This document shows positions 8,622-16,085 of a stretch of DNA of 19,399 nt, in pieces. Where the stretch lies: positions 1-19,399 of the forward strand of contig URWB01000034.1 of NCBI GenBank assembly GCA_900551415.1, given 5' to 3'. Both the position numbers and the translations under genes were made by a program. Positions within the stretch are counted from its first letter, which is position 1; the number at the start of each line of letters is the position of its first letter. Origin of the DNA: an uncultured Eubacteriales bacterium (GTDB lineage Bacteria > Bacillota > Clostridia > Peptostreptococcales > Anaerovoracaceae). The notes beneath the pieces were generated by a model. The model saw only the letters and a list, made by a program, of their open reading frames with translations, was not told where the DNA came from and did no database searches.

Positions 8622-11600
8622 CTATAAGTCAAAATCATCGCCCAGACGCAGAGAAATAACCTTGGAAATTCCCTGCTCCGGCATGGTTACGCCATACAAA
8701 ACATCTGCATGCTCCATCGTGGCTTTTTGGTGCGTGACGACGGCGAATTGTATTTCGTGGAAGTTTTTGAGATAGTTCGCGAAACGGTCGATATTTGCGT
8801 CGTCGAGTGCCGCCTCCACCTCGTCGAGAATGCAAAAAGGTGTCGGCTTTGTCTTGAGTACCGCGAACATCAGCGCGATCGCCGTCATCGTTTTTTCACC
8901 GCCGGACATCAGATTGATGTTCTGCAGTTTTTTGCCCGGCGGCTGCGCGATAATTTCAATTCCCGCCTCCAGCGGGTGATTCTCATCATCAAGACGCAGT
9001 TCCGCCTGACCGCCGCCGAACAGTTCTTTAAAGATTTCTTCAAAGTGAATCACAACTTGATCGAAATTCTCCTTGAACTTCGTCCGTATCGTGCGGTCCA
9101 TATCTCCGATAATTGTCTGCAGCTCCTGCATCGCCTCTAAAATATCCGCCCTCTGTTCCGTCAAGAAGCCGTAACGCTCACTAACCTGTTCGTATTCCTT
9201 GATCGCGCCGACATTGACATCACCAAGCTCTCGTATCCGATTTTTGATTTCTCGGCTCTCCTTCGTCGCCGTACTCATAACGAACTCTTCTTTTTTGAAG
9301 GTCATCGCCTGCGCGTAAGAAATTTCAAACTCATCCCAGAGCTTTTCTTTTAGGGTGTCCAATTGCGTCTCATTTTTTGCGAGACGAATCTCCTGTTGAT
9401 ATTTTTGATCATGATAAGCGCGCAAGGTTTCACCCAAAGCTGCCTGCTCATCCGTTTTCGCGTTCAAAGCCGCCGTCAGGCTTGCTCTCTCCGTATTGAG
9501 ACGAGCAATATAATCCTCCAGCTCTGCCTTCTCGCTGCTGCATTTTTGGAAAAGTTCTTCGCTGTTGTCTGCGCTGAACAGAATTTCATGCTTCTCCTTA
9601 TCCATATCCGCAAGCCGCGTTTCCCGTTCGGCGATCTGCCCGCGCAGTTCTTCCGCCGCGGCGCATACTCTGCGCAAAAGCTCTTCACTCGCACTGAACT
9701 GATTTTCTTGATCTTGCTTGGCGATCCTGGCTTTTGTGATTTCCTCGCTTGCCTCCGCCGCCTCCGTTTTTAAAAGCTCCAACGCCTGCATTGTCTGTGT
9801 AAGCTGCGTTTCCGCCTCACGATGGCCGGCTTCGGAACGCTCGATCTCCCGCAGAAGCTCATCGAGCATCTTCTCCATATCGGCAGAATCATGTTCGATA
9901 GACAAAAGTTCCTTCTCACGTTTCGTGCCGGCCTGCTCGACATCACGAAAATTTTGCCGCTGCGCCGCAATCTTCGCCTGGAGCGCGGAGATTTCGAGTT
10001 CCTTTTGTCTGCGTTCCTCTTCCATCTTCTGGAGTTGATCGGAAATTTCCTCCTGACGGGCTTGGCGCTCCTGATTTTGATGCATGCCTTTTTGATATGC
10101 CTGCTGCAGCGTTTCGACCTGTTCCGCAAGCGCGGCGATTTCGCTCTTTCGGGCGAGCAGGTTGGCAGACGCATTCTTATATCTGCCTCCGGTGATGGCA
10201 CCGCCCGCGTTGATGATTTCGCCGTCCAGCGTGACAAAACGAATCCCGTTTCCTGCTATCTTTGACAGCGCGATCGCGCTGTCCATATTGTCTACAACAG
10301 CGACTCTGCCCAAAAGATAGTTGAATATACCCTGATACTGCGGCGCAAACTCCGCGAGCTCCGCGCCGATGCCCAAATAGCCCGCGTGTTGTCTGACTTG
10401 CCCAGGAACAGTAACGCCGCCGCCTTTGACGGATTCCATCGGCAGGAATGTCAGACGTCCCGCCTTGTTCGCTTTGAGGCTTCGAATGGCCTCTTTTGCG
10501 TGTCCGTCCTTTTGACATACAATATTCTGCATGGCGCCGCCCAGCGCGGTCTCCAGCGCTGTTTCATAGCCTGCCGGCGCTTTCATCAGATCACCGACAA
10601 CGCCCTCAATTCCGGGCATTCCTGCCTTCATGACAAAGCGAACGGCTCCGTTATAGCCCTCATAGTTATGTTCCATCTCCTCGATGGTTTTTTTACGCGC
10701 GGCGAGCTGACTCACTCGAATGCGCGTATCATCCAATTTCTTTGCTTCCTCAGAAATCACCCGCATCAAATCCGCGCGTTCCTGTTTCAGCTGTTCCATC
10801 GCAGAGGCGATGCGCTGCGCGCGCGCGGCGGCTGCCTCCTGCTCCGCCAGATCCTTCTTCTGATCTGCCTCAAAAGCGCGCGTGCTTTGTTCCTGCTCCG
10901 CGCCTTCCGCAAGCAGTTGTTCCTTTCGTTTTTGCAGGGAGGTTCGATAGCTTTCCATGCTTGCGGCTTCACTTCGCTTCGAAACCGCGCGGCTGTGCAG
11001 AGAAAACATCTCGTTGCGTTGTTCTTCCACTTGCTCCGATTGCGCGAGCACTCGCGCGGTAATTTCATTGTAGCCCTGAATCTTTTCTTGTAACCGCTGC
11101 TCCTCATTGGTAAGCCGTACGCGTATTTCTTCCTGTTTTTGGGAAAGCGTTTCCCCGTTTTCCTGCTCTGTTTCCAGTTTCGATTCTAATTCCGCGATTT
11201 CCCCGTTGATTCGCGCCGCGTCACGCTCCATCGCGCGCAAGCGTTCACCGTCCAGCTGGCTTTTGTTGGTGATTTGGTTTAATTCATCGATTTTCGCAAT
11301 CAGCGCACTGTTCGACTCGTTTCCGAGCTGCTCCAAACGTTCGTTTTTTTGACGTTCTTCGCTGATTTCACCGTCCAAGGTCTGCTTACGTGTTCCGAGC
11401 TTTTCTATCGATGCGGTCAGCTCCCGCGCATCACCGCGAATGCTATCGTTGGCCGTTTCCAGTTTTTCAATATTCTTTAGGGTAATATTGATTTCCAAAT
11501 CCTGATAGCGCTCCCGCAGTTCCAAATACTCCTTGGCTTTGGCGCTGTCCTCGCGCAGTCCGTCGATGCGCCCCTCGATTTCACTGACGATATCGCTGAC

Positions 11601-12170
11601 ACGTTCCAGGTTCGCGTTGGAAGCCTCCAGCTTACGCTCTGCCTCGGCTTTTTTGCTCTTGTACATCACAACGCCGGCAGCTTCTTCAAAAATTTCCCGT
11701 CTGCTCTCCGGCTTATTGCTGACAATATCTGCGATCTTGCCCTGTCCGATGATGGAATAGCCATCGACACCGATACCGGTGTCCATGATCAATTCCTTAA
11801 TATCGCGCAATCTGCACTGGTTGTTGTTGATCAAATATTCGCTTTCACCGGAGCGGTACATCCGCCTCGTAATGGCGACCTCGTTGTAGTCAATGTCCAA
11901 AATTCCGGTAGAATTGTCTATGACCAGCGTTACCTCTGCCATTCCGCGGGATTTACGGCTCGCTGTGCCCGCGAAGATGACCTCCTCCATCTTGCCGCCG
12001 CGCAGCATCTTGGGGCTCTGCTCTCCGAGTACCCAGCGGATCGCGTCACTGATGTTGCTCTTGCCGCTGCCGTTAGGACCGACAATACAGGTGACACCCT
12101 CATGAAAATCAATCACGACCGGCTCCGCGAACGATTTAAATCCATGCATTTCTATGCGTTTAAAATACAT
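8622..12170 (-). CDS. smc: Chromosome segregation protein SMC
   Basis: A condensin ATPase of 1182 residues that folds and helps segregate the nucleoid together with ScpA and ScpB. The N-terminal head has the Walker A motif GPNGSGKSN (31-39) and a Q-loop (IIGQGKI, about 140-146). Long Glu/Gln/Lys/Arg-rich coiled coils run from about 165-500 and 665-1000. A globular hinge with conserved glycines lies at about 518-660. The C-terminal head has the ABC signature MSGGEK (1088-1093) and Walker B FCILDE (1112-1117). Length is normal for bacterial SMC. The ATG is 6 nt after the rnc stop. GAGGAG overlaps the end of rnc with a rather long 13-nt spacing. Confidence 0.97.
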   Translation of the reverse strand: MYFKRIEMHGFKSFAEPVVIDFHEGVTCIVGPNGSGKSNISDAIRWVLGEQSPKMLRGGKMEEVIFAGTASRKSRGMAEVTLVIDNSTGILDIDYNEVAITRRMYRSGESEYLINNNQCRLRDIKELIMDTGIGVDGYSIIGQGKIADIVSNKPESRREIFEEAAGVVMYKSKKAEAERKLEASNANLERVSDIVSEIEGRIDGLREDSAKAKEYLELRERYQDLEINITLKNIEKLETANDSIRGDARELTASIEKLGTRKQTLDGEISEERQKNERLEQLGNESNSALIAKIDELNQITNKSQLDGERLRAMERDAARINGEIAELESKLETEQENGETLSQKQEEIRVRLTNEEQRLQEKIQGYNEITARVLAQSEQVEEQRNEMFSLHSRAVSKRSEAASMESYRTSLQKRKEQLLAEGAEQEQSTRAFEADQKKDLAEQEAAAARAQRIASAMEQLKQERADLMRVISEEAKKLDDTRIRVSQLAARKKTIEEMEHNYEGYNGAVRFVMKAGMPGIEGVVGDLMKAPAGYETALETALGGAMQNIVCQKDGHAKEAIRSLKANKAGRLTFLPMESVKGGGVTVPGQVRQHAGYLGIGAELAEFAPQYQGIFNYLLGRVAVVDNMDSAIALSKIAGNGIRFVTLDGEIINAGGAITGGRYKNASANLLARKSEIAALAEQVETLQQAYQKGMHQNQERQARQEEISDQLQKMEEERRQKELEISALQAKIAAQRQNFRDVEQAGTKREKELLSIEHDSADMEKMLDELLREIERSEAGHREAETQLTQTMQALELLKTEAAEASEEITKARIAKQDQENQFSASEELLRRVCAAAEELRGQIAERETRLADMDKEKHEILFSADNSEELFQKCSSEKAELEDYIARLNTERASLTAALNAKTDEQAALGETLRAYHDQKYQQEIRLAKNETQLDTLKEKLWDEFEISYAQAMTFKKEEFVMSTATKESREIKNRIRELGDVNVGAIKEYEQVSERYGFLTEQRADILEAMQELQTIIGDMDRTIRTKFKENFDQVVIHFEEIFKELFGGGQAELRLDDENHPLEAGIEIIAQPPGKKLQNINLMSGGEKTMTAIALMFAVLKTKPTPFCILDEVEAALDDANIDRFANYLKNFHEIQFAVVTHQKATMEHADVLYGVTMPEQGISKVISLRLGDDFDL

Positions 12171-12176
12171 CTTGCT

Positions 12177-12869
12177 TTATTTTCTCCTCTCGAGCATTTC
12201 CAGAGTCTGCTTCGCCGCGTTCTGTTCTGCTTCCTTCTTGCTTTTGCCGATACCTTTTCCCATAATCTCTCCGTTGCAGGAAAGATGCACAAAAAAGGTC
12301 TTATCATGTGCGGGGCCTTCCTCTCGATCCGTCTCATAAGCGATCGTTACAGGCTTGCCTTTGCCTTGCAGGATTTCCTGCACCTCAGATTTGTAATCCG
12401 AAAACAGTTTCCCGTCAATGGCCTGGTCAATCATCCTGGAAAACGATTTTTTTACAAAGTTCTGCATCGCCTGATACCCGCCATCCAGATAAATCGCGCC
12501 AATCACCGCTTCCATACTGTCAGCCAAAATTGAATCCTTGTGTCTGCCGCCGCCGGTATCCTCGCCATGTCCCAAATTGAGATAGCTGCCCAGCTCATAG
12601 TCGCGCGCGACCTGCGCCAACGCGCTTTCACAAACAATCAAAGCTCTGGTTTTCGTCAGTTTCCCTTCTGTCACATGTTTCAGCCGTTCATACAGTTCCA
12701 CGCTGATAACCGCGTCAAAAAAAGCGTCTCCGAGGAATTCCAGCCGTTCGTTATCCTGATGCTTGGTGTTTTTTTCTCTGTTAAAAGAGCTGTGCGTGAG
12801 CGCCGTCTCTAGATAATTTCTGTTTTGGAATTGATATTCAATTTTTTGTTCGAATTCTTTAATCTTCAC
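12177..12869 (-). CDS. rnc: Ribonuclease III
   Basis: A double-strand-specific endoribonuclease of 230 residues that processes rRNA precursors and structured mRNAs. The catalytic domain has the family signature ERLEFLGDA (41-49) and the second metal-binding block ADSMEAVIGAIYLDGG, with D117 and E120 as likely ligands. A double-stranded RNA binding domain occupies about 155-226 and ends GKSKKEAEQNAAKQTLE. Translation begins at a GTG codon. Its ribosome binding site GAGGAG lies within the last codons of plsX at 10-nt spacing, and the two genes overlap by 11 nt. In many Firmicutes acpP sits between plsX and rnc; it is absent here. Confidence 0.97.
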   Translation of the reverse strand: MKIKEFEQKIEYQFQNRNYLETALTHSSFNREKNTKHQDNERLEFLGDAFFDAVISVELYERLKHVTEGKLTKTRALIVCESALAQVARDYELGSYLNLGHGEDTGGGRHKDSILADSMEAVIGAIYLDGGYQAMQNFVKKSFSRMIDQAIDGKLFSDYKSEVQEILQGKGKPVTIAYETDREEGPAHDKTFFVHLSCNGEIMGKGIGKSKKEAEQNAAKQTLEMLERRK

Positions 12870-13875
12870 TTAACGTGTTCTCCTCAATTTCCAAAACCGA
12901 TTGCTCGATGGTCGCGACAACGTTTTCCGTTACATACGGAATTCCCTTGAGAATGGTATTCTTTACGGCGTTTGCGCTGGAAGAACCGTGCATTTTGACA
13001 ATCGGGCCTTTGATTCCCAGAATTGGCGCGCCGCCGTACTCCGAATAGTCGAATTCTTTTTTTAGTCCGCCGATCTTGTCAATCAGAAGTGCCGCGCCCA
13101 TCTTGGCCTTGATGCCTTCGGTGAACTTGCGCTTGATGACCTGCAGGATATTCCATGCCAGACCTTCGGTCAGCTTCAAAATGACATTGCCGGTAAACCC
13201 GTCCGTTACGATGACGTCACAGGCTCCTTTCGGCACTTCCCGTGCCTCGACATTGCCGACAAAGTTCAATTTGCTTTCCGAAAGCATCTCGTAGGTGACT
13301 TTAACCAAGGCGGAGCCTTTCTTCGCCTCTTCACCGACATTGACAAGTCCGACTCTTGGACTTCTTCTGCCAATGACCTTTTCCATATAGATGCTGCCCA
13401 TCACCGCGAATTCAAGGAGATTGGCAGGTTTACATTCCGTATTGGCTCCGGCATCGACTAAAAGCGACGCTTGCCCGCCAATGATTGGATAGATGGATGC
13501 CAGCGCCGGACGATCTACACCGCGGATTCTGCCGAGAATAAACAAACCACCGCACAGCAGCGCGCCTGTGCTGCCCGCGGAGATGAAGATATCGCCTTCC
13601 CCATCCTTGACCATGTTGATACCGCGCACGATGGACGAGTCCTTTTTGGTGCGCACCGCGCGCACCGGCGCCTCATCGTTGGTAATGATTTCCCGCGCGT
13701 CAGCAACGGAGAGTCGGCTGCGGTCATATTTATGTTTTTTTAATTCCGCCTCGATCAGCTCCTGCTGACCGACAATCACAATTTCGTGCTCCATTTCTTT
13801 CATGGCGAGAATCGCGCCTTCAACCACACTGGCCGGCGCGTGATCTCCACCCATACCGTCTAAAATTATTCTCAT
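12859..13875 (-). CDS. plsX: Phosphate acyltransferase PlsX
   Basis: A peripheral membrane enzyme of 338 residues that converts acyl-ACP plus phosphate to acyl-phosphate, the donor used by PlsY. It begins MRIILDGMGGDHAP, the family signature, and later shows ISAGSTGALL, DAGAN, NVGEE, VTDGFTGNV and HGSSSANA, all characteristic. The start at 13875 is chosen because AGGAGG lies 8 nt upstream and the protein then begins at the conserved family N-terminus. A longer in-frame reading to 14004 would add 43 residues that look non-coding. This is the first gene of the nine-gene minus-strand operon and overlaps rnc by 11 nt. Confidence 0.96.
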   Translation of the reverse strand: MRIILDGMGGDHAPASVVEGAILAMKEMEHEIVIVGQQELIEAELKKHKYDRSRLSVADAREIITNDEAPVRAVRTKKDSSIVRGINMVKDGEGDIFISAGSTGALLCGGLFILGRIRGVDRPALASIYPIIGGQASLLVDAGANTECKPANLLEFAVMGSIYMEKVIGRRSPRVGLVNVGEEAKKGSALVKVTYEMLSESKLNFVGNVEAREVPKGACDVIVTDGFTGNVILKLTEGLAWNILQVIKRKFTEGIKAKMGAALLIDKIGGLKKEFDYSEYGGAPILGIKGPIVKMHGSSSANAVKNTILKGIPYVTENVVATIEQSVLEIEENTLSED

Positions 13876-13947
13876 ATCGCTTTCCTCCTGTTTTAAAAAG
13901 GCTGCAAAATTGTATGTTCCTTCACTTTTGTGTTTCGCTGTCTTTGT

Positions 13948-13993
13948 CGCTTTCGCGTCCCAGACGATGCTTCGACCGCCCGGTGGCAGTCTG
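13948..13993 (-). promoter_or_regulatory. Structured 5' leader of the plsX operon
   Basis: Two hairpins lie in the predicted plsX leader. CAGAC/GTCTG (13961-13965 with 13989-13993) encloses further pairing of TGC/GCA and ACCG/CGGT. A second small hairpin has the CGC-GAAA-GCG form on the minus strand (13948-13957), a GNRA tetraloop. No T tract follows, so this is not a simple terminator. It may stabilise the 5' end of the transcript or be regulatory; it does not match a riboswitch I recognise. Confidence 0.35.
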
Positions 13994-14003
13994 TATATAC
14001 TCA

Positions 14004-14032
14004 TACATATTAAACTATATCACAAATCACAA
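14004..14032 (-). promoter_or_regulatory. Candidate sigma-A promoter of the plsX operon
   Basis: Read on the minus strand, TTGTGA (14032-14027) and TATGTA (14009-14004) are separated by 17 nt. Transcription would start near 13997, leaving a leader of about 120 nt before plsX. A second TTGTGA copy lies 7 bp downstream. The -10 is imperfect, but this is the best match in the gap after the DUF1003 terminator. Confidence 0.45.
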
Positions 14033-14062
14033 AAAAAGCCAAGAAAATCTGAAGTCTTCCAA

Positions 14063-14110
14063 GCAAAAAAGCTTCTTGAGAATGATGCTGCAATCATTCC
14101 CAAGAAGCTT
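14063..14110 (-). terminator. Strong intrinsic terminator after the DUF1003 gene
   Basis: On the minus strand, AAGCTTCTTG (14110-14101) pairs perfectly with CAAGAAGCTT (14078-14069). After one mismatch seven more pairs follow, around a 6-nt loop (14087-14092). The stem is followed by a run of six T residues on the minus strand. It begins 3 nt past the stop codon of the DUF1003 gene and so insulates the plsX operon from it. Confidence 0.9.
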
Positions 14111-14113
14111 GAT

Positions 14114-14623
14114 TTAATTTTTATCGTCTTTTTTAATTTGGGTCTCCAGCTGCTTCTCAAGCGCTGACTGTCTGGCAAGAATGGCATTCACCTTATCGTA
14201 AATATCTTCGATCATAATCTCTGTTTTTAGGTTGACCTTATAATCGTTTTCCGCTCTGTGACGGTCTTTTTCCTCTTGACGGTTCTGGCTCATCATAATG
14301 AGCGGAGCCTGGATTGCCGCTACACAGGACAGAACGAGGTTCAGTAAGATGAATGGATATGGGTCAAATGAGCTGGATGCCAGCATGACATTGATAACCA
14401 TCCATAGAACAAGCACACCTGTAAAGGAAAAAATAAATGCCCAGCTGCCGGCAAATTTCGCGATGGTATCGGCAGCTCGCTGCCCTAATGTATATTTATC
14501 CTTTCCGCTTTCAGGTTTGACTGAAATCTGGCTGTCGGCCAGCAGATTCAGCACTTCTTCATCTGTCATATCGTGGCGTATTTCCTTGAGAACCTCTTTT
14601 AATAATTTTCTGTTTTCTTTCAT
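14114..14623 (-). CDS. DUF1003 family membrane protein
   Basis: A membrane protein of 169 residues with two hydrophobic helices around residues 57-105. It contains the family hallmarks GSWAFIF, the FDPYPFILLNLVLS block, and QAPLIMMSQNRQ followed by a charged, probably coiled-coil C-terminus beginning EKDRHRAENDY. The molecular function of DUF1003 proteins is not established as far as I know. The start at 14623 is chosen because AGAGGA lies 9 nt upstream. An in-frame TTG at 14662 would add 13 residues but lacks a ribosome binding site. It has its own promoter and terminator, so it is monocistronic and independent of both flanking operons. Confidence 0.9.
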   Translation of the reverse strand: MKENRKLLKEVLKEIRHDMTDEEVLNLLADSQISVKPESGKDKYTLGQRAADTIAKFAGSWAFIFSFTGVLVLWMVINVMLASSSFDPYPFILLNLVLSCVAAIQAPLIMMSQNRQEEKDRHRAENDYKVNLKTEIMIEDIYDKVNAILARQSALEKQLETQIKKDDKN

Positions 14624-14691
14624 GGTCGTGCATCCTCTTTTGCTTTGTTTTGTGAAACGCAAAAAAACATCTCATTCTTTCGTTTGCTCTT

Positions 14692-14720
14692 ATTATACCC
14701 TCTGCCTCTTTTCGTTTCAA
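14692..14720 (-). promoter_or_regulatory. Sigma-A promoter of the DUF1003 gene
   Basis: On the minus strand TTGAAA (14720-14715) and TATAAT (14697-14692) are spaced by 17 nt, close to consensus. Transcription would start near 14685, giving a leader of about 60 nt. Confidence 0.75.
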
Positions 14721-14736
14721 GTATGCAAACGCATAC
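14721..14736. promoter_or_regulatory. Perfect inverted repeat abutting the -35, candidate operator
   Basis: GTATGC (14721-14726) and GCATAC (14731-14736) form a perfect 6-bp dyad around AAAC, immediately upstream of the -35 at 14715-14720 on the minus strand. No T tract follows in either direction, so a terminator is unlikely. Position suggests an activator or repressor site for the DUF1003 promoter. Confidence 0.35.
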
Positions 14737-14758
14737 GTGCTTCATAAACTTTGAAATT

Positions 14759-14800
14759 GAGGAAACACCTCTCAGCAGAGAGCCTTATTGCGGTTTTCTC
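14759..14800 (-). terminator. Possible weak branched hairpin after fprA
   Basis: On the minus strand GAGAAAAC (14800-14793) can pair, with one mismatch, with GTTTCCTC (14766-14759). Between them CTCTC-TGCT-GAGAG forms an inner hairpin (14782-14769). It lies about 40 nt past the fprA stop codon and is followed by only a loosely T-rich stretch. It may end the acyl-CoA dehydrogenase/fprA transcript, but the case is weak. Confidence 0.25.
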
Positions 14801-14837
14801 ACAAAAATCGTAAAAAAGTGAATGCATGATTATACCA

Positions 14838-16055
14838 TCAACCTTGCTGCATGGATTCCAAAATCGCATCAGCCAGCGCTTCGACCTCACCGGCCTTATC
14901 CGCAGACAGCGCGGAAGCCATCGACAGGCGTTCAGTAAGGACAGTCATGCGCTTGAGCTGTCCGTCAAGGAATTCCTGCATCAGATCGCCGGATTTTACC
15001 GCCCAGGAGCCGTTCTCGATCAGCGCGAAAGTACGATTCTGCACATTTAACGCTTTCAGATCCATCAGATAGTCGTGAATCGCCGGATAGATTCCCAGGT
15101 TATAGGTGACGGATGCCAAGACCACATGACTGTATTTGAAGGTCTCCGAAATCAGTTGGGATTTGTGGGTTGAGGAAACATCATAAACTGCCACACGGTT
15201 CATGCCTTTATCGCAAAGCTTCGCCGCCAGCGCCTGTGCCGCGGCCTCCGTGTTTCCGTACATCGACGCGTAGATGATCAGCACGCCCTCCGTTTCAGGC
15301 TCATAGCGGCTCCACAGGTCATATTTTTGAATAAAATACGCCAGATCATCACGCCAAACCGGACCGTGGAGCGGACAGATATAGCGGATCTGATCCAAAA
15401 TGCCTGCTGCCTTGCCGAGCAGAACTTGAATGTGCGGACCGTATTTCCCTACGATATTGGTCAGATAGCGTCTCGCGTCATCAAGCCAGTCACGGTCAAA
15501 ATCCACCTCATCCGCGAACAGTTTGCCGTCCAACGCTCCGAAGGTTCCGAACGCGTCAGCCGAAAACAGGACGCCATCCGTAAGATCGAAACTGACCATC
15601 GCCTCCGGCCAGTGGATCATTGGCGCGAAAACAAAGGTGATGGTATGTCTGCCGAAGCAAAGCGTATCGCCTTCCTTGACTTCCACGCAGGTATGCGCGT
15701 CGACAGCAAAGCCGAACTGGCGCATCATCAGAAAAGCTTTTTCATTGCTAACGATCGTGACCTCCGGATAGCGCAAAAGCACTTCCTCGATACAAGCCGC
15801 GTGATCCGGCTCCAGATGGTTGACAACCAGATAATCCAGCGGACGTCCATGCAGCACATATTCTAAATTTTCCAGAAACTGTCTGCATGCGGACCAGTCA
15901 ACCGTATCAAAGAGCACGGTCTTTTCGTCGAGCAGACAATACGCGTTGTAGCTGACTCCGCGCGGAATCGGGAAGCAGTTTTCAAACAAAGTCAAGCGGT
16001 GGTCGTTCGCGCCGACCCAATATAAGTCCTCCGTTACTTTTCGTACACAATACAT
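14838..16055 (-). CDS. fprA: A-type flavodiiron protein (oxygen/NO reductase)
   Basis: A cytoplasmic flavodiiron protein of 405 residues. These enzymes reduce O2 to water (some reduce NO to N2O) with electrons from rubredoxin. Residues 1-250 form the metallo-beta-lactamase-like diiron domain with every expected ligand: H80, E82, D84 and H85 in HLEPDH, H148 in MIHWPE, D167 in SADAFG, and H230 in CPLHGP. Residues 256-400 form the flavodoxin domain, with the FMN phosphate loop YASMYGNTE. No rubredoxin domain is attached. The ATG at 16055 has AAAGGAG 9 nt upstream. It lies 30 nt after a gene whose product carries rubredoxin at its C-terminus, so the pair very probably forms one electron-transfer unit. 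O2 versus NO preference cannot be told from the sequence. Confidence 0.94.
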   Translation of the reverse strand: MYCVRKVTEDLYWVGANDHRLTLFENCFPIPRGVSYNAYCLLDEKTVLFDTVDWSACRQFLENLEYVLHGRPLDYLVVNHLEPDHAACIEEVLLRYPEVTIVSNEKAFLMMRQFGFAVDAHTCVEVKEGDTLCFGRHTITFVFAPMIHWPEAMVSFDLTDGVLFSADAFGTFGALDGKLFADEVDFDRDWLDDARRYLTNIVGKYGPHIQVLLGKAAGILDQIRYICPLHGPVWRDDLAYFIQKYDLWSRYEPETEGVLIIYASMYGNTEAAAQALAAKLCDKGMNRVAVYDVSSTHKSQLISETFKYSHVVLASVTYNLGIYPAIHDYLMDLKALNVQNRTFALIENGSWAVKSGDLMQEFLDGQLKRMTVLTERLSMASALSADKAGEVEALADAILESMQQG

Positions 16056-16085
16056 GATTCTTTTCTCCTTTCTCGATTCCGTTTT

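Noticed and set aside
13876..14004. Upstream extension of plsX by 43 residues.
   Set aside because: The extension lacks homology to the PlsX N-terminus, which begins at MRIILDGMGGDHAP, and the only good ribosome binding site (AGGAGG) precedes the ATG at 13875.
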